Source: Capsicum annuum (taxonomy: Eukaryota > Streptophyta > Magnoliopsida > Solanales > Solanaceae). Taken from it: a stretch of DNA of 64,000 bases. The notes below the pieces were generated by a model. The model worked only from the letters and a program-made list of their open reading frames with translations. It did no database searches and had not been told where the DNA came from. The stretch is taken from assembly GCF_002878395.1 (NCBI RefSeq), contig NC_061115.1, positions 92,514,595 through 92,578,594 of the forward strand, read 5' to 3'. The stretch's first letter is position 1. Each line of letters begins with the position of its first letter. Both the position numbers and the translations under genes were made by a program. This document shows positions 11,090-19,047 of the stretch, piece after piece.

Positions 11090-11365
11090 ATGTTTATTGA
11101 ATTAATTATGAGACCATTTAAAAATAGAGAAGCTTTTAGAAAAATTAAAGATTCTTTAATTAGTAATTATTCAGAATATACAAGTCTAAATAAAACAAAA
11201 GAAAACCCACAAAGATTAGCCTACCTAATTACCTTAATATCTAGTATTGAAGCAAAATTAATAATCCATTTAAAATCTAGAAGAATGAAACACATACCAC
11301 CTAATTATGATAAAATTAGATTTAGATATCCACTAAGATATTATAAATATGGTTTAAATGAATAA
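11090..11365 (+). CDS. Small viral ORF of unknown function (91 aa)
   Basis: An uninterrupted 91-codon frame starting MFIELIMRPF follows the repeat spacer in the inferred circular viral genome. It is rich in Lys, Arg and Ile. I recognise no domain. Its first 37 or so codons are duplicated in inverted orientation at 10471-10590. Its stop overlaps an ATG at 11358 that opens a second, broken coiled-coil-like frame (readable to about 11497, with a stop at 11370), so a short chained-ORF arrangement is likely. As an intact frame in a decayed element it may simply be short enough to have escaped mutation. Confidence 0.5.
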   Translation: MFIELIMRPFKNREAFRKIKDSLISNYSEYTSLNKTKENPQRLAYLITLISSIEAKLIIHLKSRRMKHIPPNYDKIRFRYPLRYYKYGLNE

Positions 11366-11569
11366 AGTGTAGAAATACAAAGAATTAAAACAAATTATTT
11401 CTGAAAAACGTAAAGAATTAAAAATAAGAATAGAAAGATTACATTATAATATATTTGTTGGAGTTAGTGAAAAATTCAATAAATACACAAAAAGATGAAA
11501 AATCAAAATTAGAATCACAAATAGACAGTTTAGAATATATATATATCAACATGAACTATTCACAATAAA

Positions 11570-13346
11570 ATGAACAAAGAAGAATTTATAATAGATGAAA
11601 AAATATATGAAAATAATGAAGGATTAAAAATAAAAATAGTATTTTCTAATCTAGGAAGAAGATATAAGAAAATAGGTGAACATTTATATCTAATGTTAGA
11701 AAAAGAAGAATTAAAATTAGAAGATAAAGTGACAGCAATGGTAAGAACAGAAAGAGAAAACGAAGAAATAGATAGGAAAAAGGAAATAGAAAAAATAAAA
11801 CAACAAACTACGGAAGAAATACGAAAAATAAAAGAAACTAAAAATAGTAGGATTGCTGAATTAGAAAAAGAACTACAAATGTTAAAAGATATGTATGAAC
11901 CTACAAAAGGAAAAAGAAGAAAAAGATAGAGAACAAAAATTACTAAATGAGATAAATCAATTTAAGGAAAAATTGGAAATAAGAAACAAAAAATTAGAAA
12001 TAAATAATATAGATATTGAAGAGACAGATAATTATGATTCAGAAGATAGTGAAACATATACAGAAATATTAACAAATACAAAAAATTTAGAAATCAATGA
12101 AAAACAATAAGTAATTAATGAAGGAAACTTGGGAAGTACCAACACAGAAATAAATACTCTTGATAAAAAAGAAGACAAACAGATAATACCTAAAACAACA
12201 GAAATAAGAAAATCTATATATTATAAGAGCAAGTTTAAAAAATATAATGAATATGACAAATGGACACCAAAACAAATAGTTAATAAAAATTATAACTTTT
12301 TAGACCTAGACTGTCTAATAGATACAGAAAAAACAATACAATTATGGATAGGATATATGACAAAACAATTATTAGATAATAATATAAACATAACAGATGC
12401 ACCAGAATATATAGAAAGAACACTAGTAGGATCAGTAAAACTATGGTTTTCAAATCTAACTGAAAATAGCAAGAAAGTATTAAGAACTAATAAACCTATA
12501 GAAGGAACATCATCAACAACAACTAAACTAACACCTATAGAATTATTAAAAAAATACGAAACAGCTATAAAAGATGAATTTGGTAGTATGACAACAATAG
12601 AAGAAGAACAAGATGAAGAAAAAAATACAAATAGGAATTTAATGTTAAAATTAGCAATATGTAATATGTGTTATATAGATGAATATACTTGCGCATTTAA
12701 AGAATATTATTATAAAGGAGCATATAGTATAGAAGAAAGTAAAGAAATAAGAAAATTATATTTTAATAAATTACCCGAACCATTTAGTTCAAAGATAATA
12801 AAAAATTGGGAAGAAGCAAAATTAGTAGAAACGTTAGGAGCAAGAATAAAATTTTTACAACAATGGTATAGAAACTTATGTGAAAAATATAGGGAAAGAT
12901 TAAAAATGGAAAAAACATTAATAGAAAATTTAGCATGTTGCAAAAATAAAATAGCACCCCAATTTGGATGTGAAGAAAGATATTATAAGAAAAGAAAAAG
13001 ACATAAGAAATATAAGAAATATAAAAAATCAAAATATAAATATTAGAAACCGAGAAAAAGATATTATGTAAAAAATTATAAATACAAAAGACCATATAGA
13101 AAGAAGAAATCTATAAAAGAATGTACTTGTTATAATTGTGGAAAGATAGGCCATTTAGCTAGAGATTGTAAATTACTTAAAAATCTAAAAAATAAACAAA
13201 TATCAGAAATATAAATAGATAATACAAAATATATGCAGATAGATTAAATAGATTATGAATTAGAAAGTGAGGATAGTATATATGAAATTTTAGAAAACGA
13301 AACAGATACTGAAATAGATAGTGAAATAGATGAATCAAATGACTGA
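11570..13346 (+). pseudogene. Pararetrovirus capsid protein with coiled-coil N-terminus and CCHC knuckle
   Basis: This encodes the structural protein that packages the viral genome. An ATG at 11570 opens a Lys/Glu-rich segment with long heptad-like charged runs (11700-11925), then a frame change to 11895-13346. The middle (12129-12960) is capsid-like, followed by a strongly basic stretch and a canonical CCHC zinc knuckle at 13128-13169 (C-x2-C-x4-H-x4-C, CYNCGKIGHLARDC). The C-terminus is acidic. Lesions are one frameshift near 11900-11929 and in-frame stops at 12108-12110, 13044-13046 and 13212-13214, with more beyond. The reading frame ends at 13344-13346 and overlaps the movement protein start by 17 bases. 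The knuckle is strong evidence; the capsid core is assigned by position and family pattern. Confidence 0.85.
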
Positions 13347-14571
13347 AGAAGATATAAAAATAATAACAAAGGAAAAATATTTAAATGATGAAGGAACGGA
13401 ACAAAAAATAATATTTGACAGTAATATATTTGATAAAATAAAAGGAAAGGAATTAGATTTAAGTGTAGAAAAAATATTTAAAATAGCAACAATAAAAAAT
13501 ATGTTTACTAGGAAAAAAGACAAATATTATGTAGTATGCCAAAAAGAACATGTAATAGACTGTAGATATGCAAAAGGCAAAGCTAGTATACCACTAGTAA
13601 CTAAAAGAATAATTAATAAAGAGAAAAATGATATAAAAAGTAAAGGAGATCTAATAAATTATGTACACCTTGGAGGTACAGAGATACTAATAAAAGCATG
13701 TTTTAGAGAAGGAATAGATACACCAATAGAATTATATTTAACAGATGATAGAATTATAAAGCCTATAGAAAAAAGTATAATAACTGCCGTAAAAGAAAAT
13801 TTAATATACCAAAAATTTTAATTTATAATAAGTGCAAATTATTCAGTAGCGGTAACAGATAAAAATATAGATAAATCACTCGTATTATATTGGAAAATAT
13901 CAGGAATAGAATTAACCCCAGAAAGTAAAATATTTACAGCAAGATGCAAAAATTTATATGTATTAACAAGAAAACATAAAATAACAGGAAAAAATAAGAT
14001 TAACAAGATACGAATAGAAAGCCCATTCGAACAAATTGTAAAAACAATAGACTATAATGATTATAGCTATAGATACATAGATATAGAAGAAAATTTAGAA
14101 ATAGTAAATGATAGAATAAGTACAACGAAAAGAATAGCTGATGAAAAACCAGAATCATCAAGCTCATCAAAAAGAACAATTTATGAAATAAATTCAATAA
14201 GTAATTTAAACCAATATTACATAACAAGAAAAATAAATGAAAAAGAATATCTAATACTTTTGAATACAGGACAACAAGAAAATTATATAGCAAAATATCT
14301 AGTAAAAAATGAAGAAATAAAAACTGATAATGATATGTGCCCAGATCTACCAAGAAGTTTAATAAATAGTAAAAATATAGCAGAAAAAGAAATAATAATA
14401 GGAGTTAGAAAAATAAAAATAGAATTCGAAGTAAAGGAAGAAATGCAAAAAGCAGATATAATATTAGGAATAAAATGGCTAGAACAAGTAAAACCATATA
14501 ATATAGAACATACACAATTAACCTTAACATATAACAAAGAAAAGTTATTCTTAAGAAGAGCCTTAACATAA
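13330..14571 (+). pseudogene. Pararetrovirus movement protein fused to a protease-like domain
   Basis: A 30K-type movement protein helps virus pass between plant cells through plasmodesmata. One frame runs from ATG 13330 to the stop at 14569-14571 with a single in-frame stop at 13819-13821. The N-terminal about 200 codons have the position and pattern of a 30K movement domain (for example a GGTEILIKACFREGID segment). After a Ser-rich linker near 14155-14175, codons from about 14240 to 14500 look like a retropepsin: LILLNTGQQ, then a stretch ending DIILGIKWLEQ, which parallels DILLGMSFLD in the true protease downstream. The catalytic Asp position is Asn here (codon 14263). The pol ATG at 14573 follows one base after the stop. 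Confidence 0.8.
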
Positions 14572-14572
14572 A

Positions 14573-16504
14573 ATGAAAATATATGTATTAATGAAGATAG
14601 TAGTAGAAGGATACTACAGTAGATATTATACGCCTATGATAGATACAGGAGCAGAAGCTAATTTATGTAGATATAATTGCTTACCAGAAAGTAAATGGGA
14701 TAAATTAAAAACACCAATAATAGTTAAAGGATTTAATAATGAAGGAAGCTTAATTACTTATAAAGCTAGGAATGTAAAAATACAAGTATCGGATAAGATA
14801 TTAACAATAGAAGAAATTTATAATTATGAACTAACATCAAAAGATATACTTTTAGGAATGTCATTCTTAGATAAATTATACCCACATATAATAACTAGAA
14901 CAGACTGGTGGTTTACAACACCATGCAAACACAAAGTGAGAGCAAAAAGAGTCAATAATAAAATAAGAAAGAAAACTGATTGGATAAAAGGAAGTGAAAA
15001 AATTACACAAAAGTTAGAAAATATAAAAAATACTGAAGATACAATAGAACTAGTAGTATTTTCGATAAATAAAACAGAAATAACTATATTTTCAATAAAT
15101 AAGATAGAAATAATTAAGAAAAATTAGAACAATTATATAGTAAAGAACCATTAAAAGGATGGGAAAAACATAAAACTACTATAAAAATTGAATTCATAGA
15201 TAAAAATAACATAATAACCCAGAAACCATTAACATATGATTTTGACGATTTAAAAGAATTTAAAATGCATATAGATGAATTATTAGAAAAACAATATATA
15301 AAAAAAAGTAATAGTAAACATAATAGTCCAGCATTTATAGTAAATAAATATAGTGAACAAAAAAGATGAAAAAGTAGGATGGTTATTGACTATAGAAATT
15401 TAAATGCAAAAACTATAACATATAATTATCCAATACCAAATAAGATATTAAAAATAAGGCAAATATAAGGATATAATTATTTTAGCAAATTCGATTGTAA
15501 ATCAGGATTTTACCATCTAAAGTTAGAAGAAGAATCTAAAGAATTAACCGCATTTACGGTACCACAAGGATTTTATGAATGGAACGTATTACCATTTGGA
15601 TATAAAAATGCACCAGGTAGATATCAACATTTTATGGATAGTTATTTTAAACAATTATCTAATTGTATAGTATACATAGATGATGTATTATTATATACCA
15701 AAACTAATGAAGAACATTTGAAATTATTGGAACAGATTATAGATATAATAGAAAAATCGGGAATAAGTCTAAGCGAAAAGAAAGCTGGAATTATGAAAAA
15801 TCAGATAGAATTTTTAGGAATACAAATAGATAAAAGTGGAGTAAAAATGCAACAACATATAGTACAAAAAATAATAAATTCGAAAGAAGAATTAGATACA
15901 AAAAAGAAATTACAATCATTTTTAGGATTAGTAAACCAAGTAAGAGAATATATTCCAAAATTAGCAGAAACTTTAAAATCACTACAGAAAAAATTAAAAA
16001 AGGATGTAGAATATAACTATAATGAAGAAGATAAAAAAAAAGTTCAAAAAATAAAATTACTTTGTAAAGAATTACCAAAATTACAATTTCCAGATGAAAC
16101 TAAAATTTATATATATAGTAGAAGCAGATGCTAGTGAATATAGTTATGGAGGAGTACTTAAATATCGATATGAAGCAGAAAAAATAGAACACCATTGTAG
16201 ATACTACTCAGGTACGTTCAATGAGACAGAAATAAAATGGGAAATAAATAGGAAAGAATTATGTTCATTATATAAATGTTTGTTAGCATTTGAGCCATAT
16301 ATTGTATATAACAAATTTATTGTACGAACAGATAATACACAGGTACGCTGGTAGCTAACAAAGAAAATACAAAATTCAGTTACAACAAAAGAGATTCGGA
16401 GATTAGTCTTGAATATATTGAATTTCACATTTATAATTGAAGTAATCAGTACTAACAAAATTGTTATTGCAGATTACATATCAAGACAAAGCTACACAGA
16501 TTGA
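14573..16504 (+). pseudogene. Pararetrovirus pol: aspartic protease, reverse transcriptase, RNase H
   Basis: This polyprotein replicates the viral genome by reverse transcription. The protease active site MIDTGAEANL has its catalytic Asp codon at 14642 and the second conserved motif DILLGMSFLD near 14850. The reverse transcriptase follows from about 15130. SRMVIDYRNLN lies near 15375, FDCKSGFYHLK near 15490, PFGYKNAPG near 15590 and the YIDD catalytic box at 15673-15684. RNase H begins with VEADASEYSYGGVL near 16115 and reads to about 16500. There is no integrase, as expected for a pararetrovirus. Lesions are frame changes near 15110-15127 and 16100-16115 and in-frame stops near 15367, 15467 and 16352-16354. 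The length of about 640 codons fits the family. Confidence 0.95.
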
Positions 16505-17151
16505 AATAATAGAAGAAGATACTCTAGAAAAAATACTCAACACCCTAACTACGCTTTCAATGAAAGTGGACAGTATGGGTAATGTGATAGAAAAGCTAAA
16601 GACTAATGAAGATAAACTGAAGTCTATAGCTACAAATCAGCTAACTCAGCAGTGTGCAGACAGACCTATGTCGATCGGAAGACATTAAAGTTTCAGAGCT
16701 AGAAGGAGACGTTGGGACACTCCATAAAACCCATAACATTTATCAATCTACTTCTGTAGGTACAAGCAAAGGAGTTAGTCGACCAAGATACCAGAACATG
16801 AATATGAATAAAATATTTGAAAAACTATTTACACCAAAAACACAAAAAGACCACTTGTTCATACCCCCATAAGTTACCACATACCGAGATAGCCTAAACT
16901 AAGATAAAAAAAGTTTAGAACTACACAGCCCAAAAGAGCTATGACAAGTAGATATGGAAGATGTCAGACAATGGATAATGACATTACTCAACCCAGAAAA
17001 ACAATCTACCACAAGAGCAATTAAAAAAGAATTTATTTCAGATGGACTACTGACAAGATATTGTAAAATAATCGGACACAAATATCCAGATCACCAATGT
17101 GCAAGATGTAATGGAGAAGATAACATTATTCCAGAAGTACATCTAGAATAA
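16461..17151 (+). pseudogene. Last viral ORF, unrecognised (position of a transactivator/inclusion protein)
   Basis: The ATG at 16461 lies inside the end of pol in another frame. The first frame runs to 16688 and begins with a possible coiled coil (EKILNTLTTLSMKVDSMGNV). From 16654 the reading continues in another frame, with stops at 16870-16872, 16900-16902 and 16942-16944, then a clean end at 16954-17151. The C-terminal part has YCKIIGHKYPDHQCARC, a Cys/His cluster that could bind metal. In related viruses the ORF after RNase H often encodes a translational transactivator. At about 230 codons this is short for that role, and I do not recognise its sequence. Function is unassigned. Confidence 0.6.
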
Positions 17152-17452
17152 AAATCAAGAAGACAAAATACCAGCTGGAAAGATAAGATAAGAAGTAATA
17201 ATGGAGATATAGCAGATACGATAACATCAACGGAGATAAGATATTGAATTCATTGTATAGATTTTTAGTCTTTACGAATTGTAATTATTGCCTATGTAGA
17301 CTTTTCTAGACTTAACTTTTCTAGACTTGTAGAAATTTTTAAGGCTATAAAGACTTTAGACTTTTTAGGGTATTAGCCTAGGTACTAGCCTTTTTGACCT
17401 ATAGGTTAGCATTTAAAAAATGTGTAAAGATGCTTGTAAAGTTTTTTCGTTC
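17152..17452 (+). promoter_or_regulatory. Viral intergenic region upstream of the TATA box
   Basis: No coding frame is seen. This falls between the last ORF and the TATA box, the place of the full-length-transcript promoter in plant pararetroviruses. A CTTTTCTAGACTT motif occurs twice in a row near 17295-17325, and CTTTAGACTTTTTAGG follows near 17350. I see no TGACG-type activator pair. Confidence 0.55.
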
Positions 17453-17460
17453 TATAAATA
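17453..17460 (+). promoter_or_regulatory. Viral TATA box (TATAAATA) overlapping AATAAA
   Basis: TATAAATA at 17453-17460 sits in the intergenic region about 115 bases before the leader's first ATG. The last bases also form AATAAA (17457-17462), a possible poly(A) signal, so one site may serve both the promoter and the 3' end of the terminally redundant transcript. About 50 bases downstream, GAAGCAATACTCTCTCCAG resembles a pararetrovirus transcription start zone. Confidence 0.7.
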
Positions 17461-17996
17461 AAGGAAACTGAAGGCATTGCAAAGCAAGCCTTCATGTGTT
17501 GAAGCAATACTCTCTCCAGTTCATAACAAATATTTTGCTCAGTTAATTAAAAAACAGACATATTTCAATGGAAAAAGATATGGAGGAACAAACTTCAGAA
17601 ATATCGAAACTACCCGAACAGGTATATTTATTTATGATTATGAATAGCTAAATTCATAATTCCCAACAATCATGATATGATAAAATAAATTCATATTAGT
17701 TACTTTATAGTAGAATTATTCGAAGAATAATATGTTAAGAAGTTTATTAGCAAAGTGGAAACGGAGAAAAATCCCTAAGAACTATGCCATCCTAAAGGTG
17801 AAACCAATGAGGCAAGAAGCCGTGGCGGGGAGTAACCAGAGTAGAGGCGCTGTTTAAGGGAAAAAGTATCCAAATTACCATGCTAATAGTGACCGAAGAG
17901 CATGTTATTTAAGAATAATCTAGTATATAGTAATCTAAGATGACCATATTTTGTTATGTACATGGTTGAAGGGAATATTTTGAAAAAAGCAATTTT
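17461..17996 (+). other. Viral RNA leader
   Basis: About 540 bases lie between the TATA box and the first larger ORF, a normal length for a pararetrovirus leader with several short upstream ORFs. A stretch near 17840 (GTAACCAGAGTAGAGG) is only a weak relative of a tRNA-Met primer binding site; I found no exact one. The section 17745-17860 is less AT-rich than its surroundings and could form structure. Confidence 0.5.
17568..17651 (+). CDS. Short upstream ORF in the viral leader (27 aa)
   Basis: It is the first ATG after the presumed transcription start, opening 27 codons (MEKDMEEQTSEISKLPEQ...) and ending at TAA 17649-17651. Leaders of this virus family often carry a short ORF near the 5' end that promotes ribosome shunting past a structured leader. 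Its CGAACAG|GTATAT near 17615 also looks like a splice donor. Both roles are inference. Confidence 0.4.
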   Translation: MEKDMEEQTSEISKLPEQVYLFMIMNS

Positions 17997-18188
17997 ATGG
18001 AAATGAATAATTATTTATCTGATGTGATGGTAGATAAATTTAAAATACTTATTTTGTATGCACTTAAAGATATAAAAGTAGCAGATATAAGAAAAGTCAT
18101 ATTAGAAAAAGCATTTGGTGAATATTACATGACTAGAGTAAATTATATACCATACCTACCTAACTACTCTTACAAATACCTATCATGA
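17997..18188 (+). CDS. First viral ORF, copy 1a (63 aa)
   Basis: An intact 63-codon frame starting MEMNNYLSDVMV lies immediately after the leader. A hydrophobic/charged segment, KILILYALKDIKVADIRK, matches in pattern a second reading at 18382-18522 (VLILYILKDIEIIDIKK). The stop overlaps the next ATG in ATGA (18185-18188), so the two could be translated in turn. Function is unknown. Confidence 0.55.
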   Translation: MEMNNYLSDVMVDKFKILILYALKDIKVADIRKVILEKAFGEYYMTRVNYIPYLPNYSYKYLS

Positions 18189-18385
18189 CAAATTACATAA
18201 AATTTTTAGAAAAAGATATGAAAAACATACAATTACTAGAAAAACAGATAAAAATAAATATAGACAAATACATGGAAAATAAAGATATAAAATATATAGA
18301 ATTTCTTAGTAAAAATATGCAAGAACTACTAAGACTAAAACAAACGACTACAAAATATTATAATAAAATCAATCTTAAAAGATAG
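18185..18385 (+). CDS. Viral ORF, copy 1b, coiled-coil-like (66 aa)
   Basis: An intact 66-codon frame, MTNYIKFLEKDMKNIQ..., is rich in Lys, Asn, Leu and Ile with heptad-like spacing. It overlaps the previous ORF by four bases (ATGA). Downstream, the 100-codon ORF at 18559 has the same position relative to its own partner. Small coiled-coil virion-associated proteins exist in this virus family, but I cannot assign this one. Confidence 0.5.
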   Translation: MTNYIKFLEKDMKNIQLLEKQIKINIDKYMENKDIKYIEFLSKNMQELLRLKQTTTKYYNKINLKR

Positions 18386-18522
18386 ATCATCTAGATTATC
18401 TTAAAGTTTTAATCTTATATATACTTAAAGATATAGAAATTATAGACATTAAGAAAATAATATTTGAAAAAGTAATAGACTATGAAATTGAAACCATAGA
18501 TTGGATAGAACAGTTATTCTAA
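18382..18522 (+). pseudogene. Second copy of the first viral ORF (1a-like), no ATG
   Basis: One open frame of 46 codons, ending at TAA 18520-18522, contains KVLILYILKDIEIIDIKKII, which parallels the segment in the ORF at 17997. It has no start codon, so it may be part of a longer ancestral frame. It overlaps the stop of ORF 1b. Confidence 0.5.
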
Positions 18523-18558
18523 GAAATTTACCCAGAAGGATATTATTCAGATTAAGAG

Positions 18559-18861
18559 ATGTTAGGATATATTAGAAAAACTAGAGAAAATCAAGATAAT
18601 CTAAATAAAGAAATTAATTATAGAAACCGAATTAGAGAAATAATGGAAAATCTAAAAGAAAAGTTAATATGGATAGAAGAAACCTTAGAAAATTTAGAAA
18701 AAAGTACATGTGATAGTTTATATAATTTAAAAAACTCACTACAAGAAGAACAACACAAGATAATAAATAACATAGAATATCTAGAATTAGATATACATTA
18801 CAGTACAGTTAGGATAAATTATTATACAGAAATTTGTAACTCTGCAATTACTACAGGATAA
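18559..18861 (+). CDS. Viral coiled-coil ORF, copy 1b-like (100 aa)
   Basis: An intact 100-codon frame starts MLGYIRKTRENQDNLNKE and is highly charged with regular Leu/Ile spacing, suggesting a long coiled coil. It follows the 1a-like fragment as ORF 1b follows 1a. Its 3' two thirds (from 18687) is duplicated inverted at 10731-11066. In cauliflower-mosaic-like viruses a coiled-coil virion-associated protein is encoded near this location; homology is not shown here. Confidence 0.5.
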   Translation: MLGYIRKTRENQDNLNKEINYRNRIREIMENLKEKLIWIEETLENLEKSTCDSLYNLKNSLQEEQHKIINNIEYLELDIHYSTVRINYYTEICNSAITTG

Positions 18862-19025
18862 AATAAATTAATGAATACATTTTACGAAAAGAATAAATCA
18901 TTAAAAAATATTGAAACAAAATTTAAGAAATATCCACGCACAAAGAAAAATAGCTTCATTAAATATATACTAAATCTATCTCTCAAGCTAGTTATCCGCC
19001 TATATCCGCACCCCACCCCTCTACA
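18687..19025 (+). repeat. Right arm of the viral inverted repeat
   Basis: This matches 10731-11066 in reverse complement. It begins inside the coiled-coil ORF and ends at CCCCACCCCTCTACAA, where the left arm also ends (TTGTAGGGGGG). Confidence 0.93.
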
Positions 19026-19047
19026 ACTCACCTCCAAAGGAGGCTGA
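18871..19047 (+). CDS. Small ORF at the viral 3' edge (58 aa), doubtful
   Basis: ATG at 18871 opens 58 codons (MNTFYEKNKSLKNIE...) ending at TGA 19045-19047, basic in composition. The last codons lie beyond the shared inverted-repeat sequence and so probably in flanking DNA. It may be a fortuitous frame. Confidence 0.25.
   Translation: MNTFYEKNKSLKNIETKFKKYPRTKKNSFIKYILNLSLKLVIRLYPHPTPLQLTSKGG

Larger units (their letters stand above)
10471..19047 (+). mobile_element. Endogenous pararetrovirus (Caulimoviridae-like), near genome length
   Basis: The plus strand from 11068 to 19025 carries, in order, coiled-coil/capsid, movement protein, protease, RT, RNase H, a last ORF, a promoter with TATA box, a leader and small first ORFs. 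That is the circularly permuted gene order of a plant pararetrovirus. There are no LTRs and no integrase, which separates it from the flanking retrotransposons. Coding frames are A-rich, unlike the neighbours. The left 600 bases are an inverted viral segment. The content resembles solendovirus/cavemovirus-type endogenous viruses of Solanaceae; the genus is inferred. Every large gene has stops or frameshifts, so it is a decayed, non-functional copy. Confidence 0.92.

Noticed and set aside
12784..13095. Minus-strand hydrophobic frames opposite the viral genes (also 14000-14353 and 15791-16078)
   Set aside because: They are antisense shadows of A-rich capsid, movement protein and RT coding sequence, where AAA/ATA codons read as Phe/Tyr/Leu.
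17830..17856. Viral primer binding site at GTAACCAGAGTAGAGG
   Set aside because: Only a partial, gapped match to TGGTATCAGAGC; kept as a remark within the leader entry.
10471..19047. The inverted arms as LTRs or terminal inverted repeats of a DNA transposon
   Set aside because: They are inverted, not direct, contain pieces of viral coding sequence, and no transposase is present. Viral gene order explains them better.
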